A stretch of 64,000 nt of DNA from NCBI RefSeq assembly GCF_002086635.1, contig NZ_MVHD01000002.1:204021-268020 (forward strand), read 5' to 3'. A program made the translations under genes and the position numbers. The notes beneath the pieces are model-generated. The model had not been told where the DNA came from. It worked only from the letters and a program-made list of their open reading frames with translations, and did no database searches. This DNA comes from Mycobacterium alsense. Lineage in GTDB: Bacteria; Actinomycetota; Actinomycetes; Mycobacteriales; Mycobacteriaceae. Each line of letters begins with the position of its first letter. The stretch's first letter is position 1. Positions 8,309 to 16,200 of this stretch are shown here, piece by piece.

Positions 8309-9523
8309 TCAATCCGGCGGCGCGGGCGGAAACTCGGCGCGCTTGGCGACGGCATCGCGGTAGGCGTACACCCGGTTCGCGACGGTTCCCAGGACCGCGG
8401 TGGTGCGACCGGATTGCCCGTAAGCGGCTACGAACTCCCATCCGTCGGGGTCGCCCTCGACGATTTCGATCGCGTCGTAATCGGTTGGGAAACCCAGCAT
8501 CTGAACCTTGACATCGTATTGGTCCGACCAGAAATAGGGCACGTCTTCGTAGGTTTCCGCCCCATCGGGGCCCGCCAACAGCGTTCGAGCGGCTGCCGCG
8601 CCCTGACGGCCCGCGTCGTCCCAGTGTTCGGTGCGCAGGTGGCGCTCATACAGCGGATGCCACCAGCGGGCGACGTCGCCGGCGGCGACGACGGGGGCGT
8701 CCGGGCTGCTGCCTTCGGCCGCGCCCGTGGCATCGCAGACCACCCCGTCGTCGACGCGCAGGCCCGAGCCGTCCAGCCAGTCGGTCGCCGGCCTGACGCC
8801 CAGCCCCACGACGACGAGGTCGGCCGGGATCTGCGATCCGTCGGTGAGCCGTACCGCCTCCACGCGCGCGTTGCCGACGAAAGCCTCGACGCCCACGCCC
8901 ACTCGGAGGTCCACGCCGTGCCGGCGGTGCAGCTCGGCCCAGCGAGGCGCCAGCTCCTTGCCCAATGCGGCCAGCAGGGGGCTGGTGGCTTTCTCGATGA
9001 GCACCACATCCAGCCCCATCGACCGGCAACTCGCGGCCACCTCCGCACCGATGAATCCGCCCCCCACCACTACGACCCGCGGCCGTGAGCCAAGCCGGTC
9101 ACGGATGGCCAGGCAGTCATCGACCGTCCGGAGCATCAGCACCCCGTCCGGGACGGGTCCGCCGGGCCACTCGCGTGGAGTAGCGCCGCTGGCGATCACC
9201 AATCCGTCGAATTGCATTGACACATCTCGGTTTTCGTCCCGCACCTGGACGGTGCGCGAGGGTAGGTCCAGCTTGGTCGCCGACGCCCCTCGCAGGACGC
9301 GCGCCTCCATCTCGAATTGCGGCGCCAAGTCGACGCCCGCCCGATGCACCTGGCCGGTCAAGAACTTCTTCGAAAGCGGCGGCCGGTGGTAGGGGGCGTG
9401 CCGCTCGGCGCCCACGATGGTCAGCGCGCCGTCGTAACCATCCTGGCGCAGGGTTTCGGCCGCACGGGTGCCCGCCACGCCGGCGCCCACGACGACCACC
9501 TGTCTCAGTTGACGACGCGACAT
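8309..9523 (-). CDS. FAD-dependent ferredoxin reductase (NAD(P)H:rubredoxin/ferredoxin type)
   Basis: The 404-residue flavoprotein has two dinucleotide folds. The FAD site is VVVGAGVAGTRAAETLR near residue 9. The NAD(P)H site is VVVVGGGFIGAEVAAS in the middle, followed by the second FAD contact VAAGDVARW. Length and order match the ferredoxin reductases that serve P450s and Rieske oxygenases. The gene starts three bases after the ferredoxin stop, and the ferredoxin overlaps the diiron-like gene, so these three are one operon. The natural role is probably to move electrons from NAD(P)H to that ferredoxin. Confidence 0.92.
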   Translation of the reverse strand: MSRRQLRQVVVVGAGVAGTRAAETLRQDGYDGALTIVGAERHAPYHRPPLSKKFLTGQVHRAGVDLAPQFEMEARVLRGASATKLDLPSRTVQVRDENRDVSMQFDGLVIASGATPREWPGGPVPDGVLMLRTVDDCLAIRDRLGSRPRVVVVGGGFIGAEVAASCRSMGLDVVLIEKATSPLLAALGKELAPRWAELHRRHGVDLRVGVGVEAFVGNARVEAVRLTDGSQIPADLVVVGLGVRPATDWLDGSGLRVDDGVVCDATGAAEGSSPDAPVVAAGDVARWWHPLYERHLRTEHWDDAGRQGAAAARTLLAGPDGAETYEDVPYFWSDQYDVKVQMLGFPTDYDAIEIVEGDPDGWEFVAAYGQSGRTTAVLGTVANRVYAYRDAVAKRAEFPPAPPD

Positions 9524-9526
9524 CGG

Positions 9527-9715
9527 TCAGTCCTTCAGCGTGATCGCCTGGGTGGGGCACGACACTTCAGCGCCTACCAGCTTTTGCCGCAGCTCCTCGC
9601 GGGGTTGCTCCTGAAGAAGATGCAGCCCGTCCTCGCGCACGTCGAACACCTCGTGGCAGATGCTCATGCAAACACCGTTGCCATCGCAGGTATCAAGATC
9701 CACCGAAACCCTCAT
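9527..9715 (-). CDS. Small 3Fe-4S-type ferredoxin with atypical cluster residue
   Basis: The 62-residue protein has C10, C16, C20 and a final SCP, giving the CxxXxxC...C...CP arrangement of mycobacterial P450-type ferredoxins. The variable X position, which is Cys in 4Fe-4S proteins and often His in 3Fe-4S ones, is Asn (N13). The start overlaps the stop of the upstream gene as ATGA (9712-9715), indicating coupled translation, and the reductase follows after three bases. No P450 is adjacent, so the diiron-like protein upstream is the obvious electron acceptor. Confidence 0.92.
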   Translation of the reverse strand: MRVSVDLDTCDGNGVCMSICHEVFDVREDGLHLLQEQPREELRQKLVGAEVSCPTQAITLKD

Positions 9716-10683
9716 CGCACCTTCGCCTTTCCCGTCGCGTCGGCCCCCGTGATCCCCCGGGAACTGTCGGGTCCACCAGAGGGCTTTCCTTGCGCGCGCG
9801 CACGCTCGCGGGCGGCCTTCGCCACCGGCGAATACTCCAGGTAATCGACCGCCATCTGCGTGGACGCCTCATCGTTTGGATGGTGACTTGGCCGCATGTA
9901 CCGGACCGGCGTCGTCACCAGAAGCTTCCACGGACCCGGCAACCGGTACTCGCGGGCGGCCCACAGCCAGTCCCGCCAGCGCCACTTGCGATCGATGGTC
10001 GGGTCCCGGGCCATCAGGTAGCGAGCTCCGGCGATCCACCAACCGACGAACAACGGCGCGGTGAAGAACATCGAAAACGCTCTGATCCAATAGCTTCCGC
10101 AGACGTTCTGGTAGACGTCGTAGACCACCGAGCGGTGCTCGACCTCCTCGGCGCCGTGCCAACGCAGCAGGTCGAGCATCATGGGGTCGGCCCTCGCATA
10201 ATCCAGACCCCGGTTGGTCAGCACCCACTGGCCCAACATGGCCGTGAAATGTTCCAGCGCCGCGACGTCGGCCAGACGCCGATACAGCCACCACCGCTTC
10301 AACGCCGGCGGAAAGTATTTGGGCGGATCGCCGAGCGTGAACGACAGCACCTTTCCCAGCCGATCCGTATAGGGGGTGGTCTCGATGCCCTGTTCGGCCA
10401 AATGGTCCAGCACCACCTGGTGCGCCCAGGCATGCCAGGACTCCTGCTGAACGAACGGCTTGATCGCGGCCTCCAACTCCGGATCATCGACCAGCGACGA
10501 GGCTTCCAGGACGGCTTTGATGAAGTGCCGCTCACCCTCGGGCAGCAACAGGTGCAGGACGTTGATCATGTGGGTCGAGAAGGGGTCGTCCGGCACCCAG
10601 TGCAGCGGGGTGTCCGACCAATCGAAACGGACCATCCGGCGATATTTCGGATGCCCCTCGTGTTGGAGTTGGACCTCTGGCAT
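9712..10683 (-). CDS. Putative diiron protein ('metal-dependent hydrolase' family PF10118)
   Basis: This 323-residue protein would normally be labelled a predicted metal-dependent hydrolase. Its residues suggest something else: E51, E81-xx-H84, E144 and E180-xx-H183 follow the order and spacing of the six ligands of a ferritin-like carboxylate-bridged diiron site. A hydrophobic stretch near 205-225 could touch the membrane. Translation is coupled to a ferredoxin, followed by a ferredoxin reductase, as expected for an oxygenase or desaturase and not for a hydrolase. The ATG at 10683 has GGAGGAG seven bases upstream; the longer frame above it is rejected. The substrate is unknown. Confidence 0.85.
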   Translation of the reverse strand: MPEVQLQHEGHPKYRRMVRFDWSDTPLHWVPDDPFSTHMINVLHLLLPEGERHFIKAVLEASSLVDDPELEAAIKPFVQQESWHAWAHQVVLDHLAEQGIETTPYTDRLGKVLSFTLGDPPKYFPPALKRWWLYRRLADVAALEHFTAMLGQWVLTNRGLDYARADPMMLDLLRWHGAEEVEHRSVVYDVYQNVCGSYWIRAFSMFFTAPLFVGWWIAGARYLMARDPTIDRKWRWRDWLWAAREYRLPGPWKLLVTTPVRYMRPSHHPNDEASTQMAVDYLEYSPVAKAARERARAQGKPSGGPDSSRGITGADATGKAKVR

Positions 10684-10918
10684 CAGCTGCTCCTCCCGCC
10701 GACGGCTTGTGCACGGCGGCCGAGCCGAGCGCAACCCCCACGCTTGGCGACCGCTCAGACGGACGGGTACCCACGCGCCCGCGTGGCCATGCGTACCGGC
10801 GGTACCGGGTTTCCCCGACAATTCGCTGTGAACGAGTGTTTACCGGATAACGCCTGCCCGGGCCGCGCCCGCGGATTCCGCGCGGAAGCAAATGCGGCGT
10901 CGCTCGGTTGAACGCGGC

Positions 10919-11776
10919 ATGCGCATTGGTGTCGTGTTCCCGCAGACCGAGCTCGGTGCCGACCCCGCGGCCGTGCGTGCCTACGGACAGGGCGTCGAAG
11001 AACTCGGCTTCACGCACATCCTCGCCTACGACCACGTCGTCGGCGCCGACACGGCGGTGCACCGGGGCTGGCAGGGACCCTACGACATCGACTCGACGTT
11101 TCACGAGCCGTTCGTCATGTTCGGGTACCTCGCCGCGGTCACCTCGCTGGAACTCGTCACCGGCGTCATCATCTTGCCGCAGCGACAGGCGGTGTTGGTG
11201 GCCAAGCAGGCGGCCGAGGTCGATCTGCTGACCGGCGGGCGGTTCCGGCTCGGTGTCGGATTGGGGTGGAACGCCGTCGAGTTCGAGGCGCTCGGGGAGA
11301 CGTTCACCAACCGCGGCAAGCGCTCGGAGGAACAGGTCGAGGTCATGCGCAAGCTCTGGACCGAACGGTCGGTCACGTTCAACGGCGCCTATCACACCGT
11401 GACCGCGGCGGGCCTGGCGCCGCTGCCCACCCAGCGGCCGATCCCCGTTTGGTTCGGTGCGGCGTCCGACCGCGCCTACGAGCGCGCAGGACGACTCGGC
11501 GACGGCTGGTTTCCGATGATGGGACCCGGCCCCGGCCTCGATCACGCGCGCGCGCAGGTGCGCAGCGCGGCGACGGCGGCGGGTCGCGACGCCGACCGCC
11601 TCGGGATGGAGGGCCGGGTCAGTTGGGTCGGGGACGCGGACAAGGCGGCCGCCGACATTGCCGCCTGGAAGGACGCCGGCGCCACTCACCTGTCGGTGAA
11701 CACCATGAAGGCCGGTCTGGCCACCGTCGACGACCACCTGGCCGCGTTGGGGCGGGTCGCCGCCGACGTGGGGTAG
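10919..11776 (+). CDS. LLM-class F420-dependent oxidoreductase
   Basis: The 285-residue protein is a luciferase-like TIM barrel. Family marks are the start MRIGVVFPQTELG, the segment AYDHVVGAD, ELVTGVIILPQRQ, LTGGRFRLGVGLGWN and PVWFGAASDRAYERAGRLGDGWFP. In mycobacteria this subgroup uses coenzyme F420, and TIGR03619-type proteins have this layout. The substrate cannot be read from sequence. The ATG at 10919 begins the conserved first strand; a start at 10892 would add nine unrelated residues. It converges with the second GGDEF gene, and the preceding 235 bases separate it from the divergent diiron operon. Confidence 0.9.
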   Translation: MRIGVVFPQTELGADPAAVRAYGQGVEELGFTHILAYDHVVGADTAVHRGWQGPYDIDSTFHEPFVMFGYLAAVTSLELVTGVIILPQRQAVLVAKQAAEVDLLTGGRFRLGVGLGWNAVEFEALGETFTNRGKRSEEQVEVMRKLWTERSVTFNGAYHTVTAAGLAPLPTQRPIPVWFGAASDRAYERAGRLGDGWFPMMGPGPGLDHARAQVRSAATAAGRDADRLGMEGRVSWVGDADKAAADIAAWKDAGATHLSVNTMKAGLATVDDHLAALGRVAADVG

Positions 11777-11810
11777 GTGCGGTCTCACCACCGCGAACCA
11801 AAGCCGTGCG

Positions 11811-12875
11811 CTACGCGCGCGCGCCGTGGTGAACCTGGTTTCCGCCGCGGCGTTTGGCGGCATACATCGCGTTGTCGGCGATCATGATGAGCTCGTCCAC
11901 CGCGCACGCGGCCACGGCACCGGTCAAGAGGTGCAGTTCGGCGGTGGCGGTGCCGATGCTGGCGGTGATCTTCGGGAACACCCCGGCGAGCGCGGCGCAA
12001 AACCGCGCGGTCAATGGTCTCACGTCCGACGTCCCAGAGGTCAGTGCAACCAAAAACTCCTCGCCGCCGGCGCGGCAGATGACCGCGTCGTCCGGAGCGT
12101 GCTCACGCAGCAGCTCGGCCACGGCCCGCAGCGCGCGGTCGCCGGCCAGATGACCGTGGGTGTCGTTGATGCGCTTGAAGTTGTCGAGGTCGAGCATCAC
12201 CACCGCCAGGTGCGTATGCGACGGCGGCGGGTTGGCCAACCGGTGACCGACCGCATCGGTGAACGCCCGCCGGTTCAGCAAGCCCGTGAGGGCGTCCTCT
12301 TCGGAACGAAGTGCATACGTTCCCATCGCGCGCGAAATGCTCCAGATGCCCAGGGGCACCGACAAATTCAGAAAGTTGTCCAGCCAGAACGCGGAGACCG
12401 CCGTCGCGATGTTGACCTCACCGGCGAGCCGCACCACCGCCGCGGTGGTGACCACCACAGCCCATAGGCCGTTCCAGAGCAGGAGCTTGGGGCCGTGGAA
12501 AAACGCGATGTATCCGCCGGTGACGGCCATCGCCGTAGCCGCCAGGGCGGCGAGGGCGGCGGTCGGTTGCACGAGGCTCCAGGCGGCGACACACAACGTG
12601 CCGACCGTCAGGATGGCCTGCGACTGACGGCGGGTGGGCCAGCGCGTCAGCCACAAGAGCATCAATCCGAGAATGAACGTGGCGGTGACCACGCCGGTGA
12701 CCGCCCCTACCGCACTCTCCCGGCTCGGCAACGCCGTCAGCGGTACCAACGCCGACGATCCCGCGACGATAGCCATGACTACCTGTGCCGAACGGAGCAT
12801 CCCCCGTTGGCGCAGAAACGCAGTGATCCAGTCGTACTGGTCGGGTTCGCTCAGCCACGCCCTCAGCCGCGACAT
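11811..12875 (-). CDS. Membrane-bound GGDEF diguanylate cyclase (copy 2)
   Basis: The 354-residue paralogue of the protein at 6.1-7.2 kb has the same build: a 'PDQY...LRQRG' N-terminus, five or six membrane segments (about 30-180, including RWPTRRQS) and a GGDEF domain with DALTGLLNRRAF, DLDNFKRINDTHGHLAGD and GGEEF at 270-274. The I-site RxxD is again missing (PDDA at 261-264), so feedback inhibition by c-di-GMP is unlikely through that site. The active loop looks functional. The two copies are not adjacent; five or six kilobases of unrelated genes lie between. Confidence 0.9.
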   Translation of the reverse strand: MSRLRAWLSEPDQYDWITAFLRQRGMLRSAQVVMAIVAGSSALVPLTALPSRESAVGAVTGVVTATFILGLMLLWLTRWPTRRQSQAILTVGTLCVAAWSLVQPTAALAALAATAMAVTGGYIAFFHGPKLLLWNGLWAVVVTTAAVVRLAGEVNIATAVSAFWLDNFLNLSVPLGIWSISRAMGTYALRSEEDALTGLLNRRAFTDAVGHRLANPPPSHTHLAVVMLDLDNFKRINDTHGHLAGDRALRAVAELLREHAPDDAVICRAGGEEFLVALTSGTSDVRPLTARFCAALAGVFPKITASIGTATAELHLLTGAVAACAVDELIMIADNAMYAAKRRGGNQVHHGARA

Positions 12876-13239
12876 CAGTCGGCGAACCCGCGGTGCGGTA
12901 TGTGGCCAAGAGAAAGGTCTCTCGAGGATGGCCTCATCGCGGCGATGGGTCCCAACCCTCGCTCCCGTGCTTGGGCGAACGTCGACTCACTGCACTTACC
13001 GGCCACCGGATCGGTACCCCTTTGCGACCCACCTCGGCCCCGTCTTTCACCCGTCTTTTCGAGCCGCCGCGGCACCGACAACTTGCGAGTCCAAATGCTA
13101 CTCCTTTGCGGGTGGCGCATCGCGAGTGTGGCGACCATCCGCAACGTCCCGCTGCGGTTCCCGACGTCCCGGTTTCGGATCCGCCGATTTGGGCGACCCT
13201 GCTCCAGAAGCATGCGTCGGAGCCCGGAGGAGACCTCGC
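12876..13239. other. Divergent intergenic region, no gene seen
   Basis: These 364 bases separate the GGDEF gene from the small-protein/phospholipase D genes and must contain both promoters. Frames crossing it lack family similarity and good start signals. No repeat or clear hairpin was recognised. Confidence 0.5.
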
Positions 13240-13407
13240 ATGGATCGGCAAGCCAACATCGACCCGCCGCCAACGCCCGAGGACGCCCGGAAGGCGACCG
13301 CGGAACAACGCGAATTGCAGGAGAAACTCGAACACCAGGACGACGACCCCGACGGACCGGGCTTGCACCAGTCCCGGCGCGACCTTCCCGACGAAAGCAC
13401 ACGGTAG
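13240..13407 (+). CDS. Small charged protein upstream of phospholipase D
   Basis: A 55-residue protein starts at an ATG with a good GGAGG nine bases upstream (13226-13230), ends at TAG and is followed 17 bases later by the phospholipase D gene. It is very hydrophilic, rich in Asp, Glu, Pro and Arg, with a central predicted helix (EQRELQEKLEHQDDD). No signal peptide, membrane segment or cysteine is present. Codon use matches neighbouring genes. No family was recognised; it may be a conserved mycobacterial small protein. Confidence 0.6.
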   Translation: MDRQANIDPPPTPEDARKATAEQRELQEKLEHQDDDPDGPGLHQSRRDLPDESTR

Positions 13408-13424
13408 GACCGCAACTCGATCCC

Positions 13425-14867
13425 ATGCTGATCACCGAGCAGACCTGCTGGCGGGTCGAGCGCGCCGACCAGTTGGCCTGCGTTGTCGACGCCGCCGACT
13501 ATTTTCGGCATGTCAAGGCCGCGATGCTGCGCGCCGAGCACCGAATCATGCTGGTGGGTTGGGATTTCGACACCAGGATGACGTTCGAGCGAGCCGGTAA
13601 GGAGCTGCCCGGGCCCAATCAGCTTGGCCCGTTCCTCTACTGGCTGCTGTGGCAGCGGCCGGCGCTCGAGATCTACGTGCTGAAGTCCAATCTGCGCCTG
13701 CTGCCGGTCTTCGACGGCATTTGGTACGGCATCACCCCCGTGTCCCTGATGAATCGACTCAGCAGCCGGCGACTGCGCTTCGCTATCGACGGGTCCCGCC
13801 CGACCGGCTCGGTGCATCACCAGAAGCTCGCGATCGTCGACGATGTCTTCGCGTTCTGCGGCGGCATCGACCTCACGCTCGATCGCTGGGACACACCGGA
13901 ACACCGGCACGACAACCGTTTTCGCCGAGCGCTGGGTCGCAGGTACGGCCCTCGTCACGAGGTCGCCGCCGCGGTCGACGGCGCGGCGGCGGCGGCCCTC
14001 GCCGAGAGCGCCCGGGACAGGTGGCGGGGAGCAACCGGCCGGCCGCTGGGCCCGATCGACGGTGCCGATGCAGTCTGGCCTGCCGAGCTGCGGCCGATCC
14101 TGCACGATGTCGGCGTCGGAATCGCGCGCACGCTGCCCGGCTTCGATGGCCGCCGGGAGGTTCGCGAGGTGGAGGCGCTCAACCTCGCGGCGATCTCGGC
14201 GGCGCGCCACACCATCTATTTGGAGAACCAGTACCTGGCGGCCCGGCACGTGGTCGAAGCGCTGGCCGCTCGGCTCCGGGAACCCGACGGCCCGGAGATC
14301 GTGATCGTCCTTCCGCGCAGAGGCCTGAACCGCCTGGAGCGCGAAACGATGGACGGCGCGCGCCACCGCCTGATCCATCGGCTCTGGGCGGCCGACGAGC
14401 ACCGTCGATTGGGCGTTTACTGGGCGGAGACCGACGGCGGGTCGCAGATCTACATTCACTCGAAGGTTCTGGTCGTCGACGACCGGCTGTTGCGCATCGG
14501 CTCGTCAAACTTCAACAACCGGTCGATGGGATTCGACAGCGAATGCGACCTCGCCGTCGAAGCCGACCCGAACGACGGAGCGCACGATCACATCCGACGC
14601 GCGATCGCGTCGGTCCGCCAACGACTGGTGTGTGAACACCTGGGTGTGTCGATCGATGCGTTCGGCCAGGCAATGCACGATGGCGGGTCGTTCTTGGGGG
14701 CCGTCGAGGCGCTTCGTGGTGAGGGAAAGACGTTGCGGCGGTTCACCAGCCGGGCCGTGGCCGGGGAGGACAGCCCGCTGGCCGAAAACGACTTGATGGA
14801 TCCCGACCACGTTCCGCGGTCACTGGCCCGGAGCGCGCGGCGTCTGCTCACCAGGCTGTCCCAGTGA
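13425..14867 (+). CDS. Phospholipase D family protein
   Basis: The 480-residue protein has two HKD motifs: HHQKLAIVDD followed by GGIDLT (His near residue 131) and HSKVLVVDDRLLRIGSSNFNNRS-like (His near residue 345). Two such half-sites make one active site that hydrolyses or transfers phosphatidyl groups through a phospho-His intermediate. No signal peptide is evident, so it probably acts at the inner face of the membrane. The ATG at 13425 is chosen because similarity begins at once (LITEQTCWRVERAD); the open frame runs far upstream without family similarity. It probably shares a transcript with the small gene before it. Confidence 0.9.
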   Translation: MLITEQTCWRVERADQLACVVDAADYFRHVKAAMLRAEHRIMLVGWDFDTRMTFERAGKELPGPNQLGPFLYWLLWQRPALEIYVLKSNLRLLPVFDGIWYGITPVSLMNRLSSRRLRFAIDGSRPTGSVHHQKLAIVDDVFAFCGGIDLTLDRWDTPEHRHDNRFRRALGRRYGPRHEVAAAVDGAAAAALAESARDRWRGATGRPLGPIDGADAVWPAELRPILHDVGVGIARTLPGFDGRREVREVEALNLAAISAARHTIYLENQYLAARHVVEALAARLREPDGPEIVIVLPRRGLNRLERETMDGARHRLIHRLWAADEHRRLGVYWAETDGGSQIYIHSKVLVVDDRLLRIGSSNFNNRSMGFDSECDLAVEADPNDGAHDHIRRAIASVRQRLVCEHLGVSIDAFGQAMHDGGSFLGAVEALRGEGKTLRRFTSRAVAGEDSPLAENDLMDPDHVPRSLARSARRLLTRLSQ

Positions 14868-14893
14868 TTTCCGTTTCCTCGGGTCGACTCTGG

Positions 14894-16177
14894 TCAGCGG
14901 CGGCGGGCGAAGTACTTCTTGTAATCCTCGGCCGCGGTGCGCAGTTCGGGGTCGGCTTGGAACTTCGGTTCGAATTTCGCCCATGCCGCTTCCCGCTTGG
15001 CGGGGAAGTACTCGGTCGGCCAGTACGGATGCTGCTGCGGGCGGTAGTCGCGTAGCACCCGCCTGGCGACGGTGGCCTTGTGGACCTCGTCGGCGCCGTC
15101 GGCGAGCCCCATCGTCGGCGCGCCCGCATACATCGCCTGCAGCGGCGTCAGGTCCGTCGTTCCCAGGGACCCCAGGATGTGCAGGGCGTTGTACGACACT
15201 TCCCGCAGTACCTTCGCCATCGTGAACTTGACCGTGGCGATGTCCGTGCGGGCCTCCTTGGTACTGGAATTGTCGATCTTCCAAGCCGTTTCGAGCACCA
15301 GCAGCCGCAGCATCCGGATGGCGGCATAGGAGTCGGCGATCCTCTCCTGCACCATCTGGTGTTCGGCGATGACCTTGCCGTGCGACTCGCGTGACAGCGC
15401 GCGCTCACACATCATGTCGAATGCGAGCCTGCACTGGGCGATGGTGCGCATTGCGTGGTGGATGCGTCCACCGCCGAGGCGGCGCTGGGCGAGCGTCTTG
15501 GCGCCGTCCTCGGGACCGAGCAGGTGGTCGAGGGGAACCCGCACGTCCTGGTAGATGATGTGGTTGTGGTTGCGGGGCTCCGGCTGGATCTCGACGCCCG
15601 GGGTTCGGCGCGGCACGACGAACATGCCGTTGGTGCACATCACGAAGAGAATGTCGGCCACCCGTCCAGCCGAGGTGAACCACTTCTCGCCGTTGATGAC
15701 CCACTCGTCTCCGTCGCGCACGGCGTGGGTCTTGAACAGGCTGGGATCGGATCCGCCCTGCGGCTCGGTCATCGAATACGCCGAGAACATGTCCTGGTTG
15801 AGCAGCGGCTCCAGCCACCGCTTCTTCTGCTCCTCGGTGCCGAAGGCGGCAAGCATCTCCATGTTGCCGGTGTCGGGGGCGGCGGCGCCGAACATCTGCG
15901 GGGCCTGCGAATAGCGCCCGATGACCTCGTTCAAAAGCGCCAGCTTGAGCTGACCGAAACCGGGACCGCCCAGCTCCTCGTCGAGGAAGATCGCCCACAG
16001 CCCCTGGTCCTTGATCTGTTGCTGCAAACCGCGCACATAGGCCTTGACCCGCGGATCGGGAGAGCGAACCGCGTACGGGAACACGAAGTCGAGCGGCTCG
16101 ATCTCCTCCTTGCAGAAGTTGTCGACCCAGTCGAGCTTGCATTGGAACTCGGGATCAGTCGAGAAGTCCCACGCCAT
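14894..16177 (-). CDS. Acyl-CoA dehydrogenase (FadE type)
   Basis: The 427-residue flavoenzyme has an N-terminal helical domain, the FAD-binding strand FSAYSMTEPQGGSDPSLF, WVINGEKWFTSAGRVAD, and the C-terminal helices ending in LADGADEVHKATVARRVLRDY, as in long-chain and ACAD10/11-like dehydrogenases. It introduces an alpha-beta double bond into an acyl-CoA. It is the last of three dehydrogenase genes on the minus strand, 23 bases after its neighbour. The ATG at 16177 begins MAWDFSTDPEFQ. Substrate chain length cannot be deduced. Confidence 0.93.
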   Translation of the reverse strand: MAWDFSTDPEFQCKLDWVDNFCKEEIEPLDFVFPYAVRSPDPRVKAYVRGLQQQIKDQGLWAIFLDEELGGPGFGQLKLALLNEVIGRYSQAPQMFGAAAPDTGNMEMLAAFGTEEQKKRWLEPLLNQDMFSAYSMTEPQGGSDPSLFKTHAVRDGDEWVINGEKWFTSAGRVADILFVMCTNGMFVVPRRTPGVEIQPEPRNHNHIIYQDVRVPLDHLLGPEDGAKTLAQRRLGGGRIHHAMRTIAQCRLAFDMMCERALSRESHGKVIAEHQMVQERIADSYAAIRMLRLLVLETAWKIDNSSTKEARTDIATVKFTMAKVLREVSYNALHILGSLGTTDLTPLQAMYAGAPTMGLADGADEVHKATVARRVLRDYRPQQHPYWPTEYFPAKREAAWAKFEPKFQADPELRTAAEDYKKYFARRR

Positions 16178-16200
16178 GTTGGTCTCCGTTCTGCCGCGTG

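Noticed and set aside
12495..13424. N-terminal extension of the phospholipase D frame by 310 codons
   Set aside because: Family similarity starts at 13425; the extension covers a GGDEF gene on the other strand and the small gene in another frame.
13098..14459. A 453-codon minus-strand frame over phospholipase D
   Set aside because: It opposes both HKD motifs and shows shadow-frame composition.
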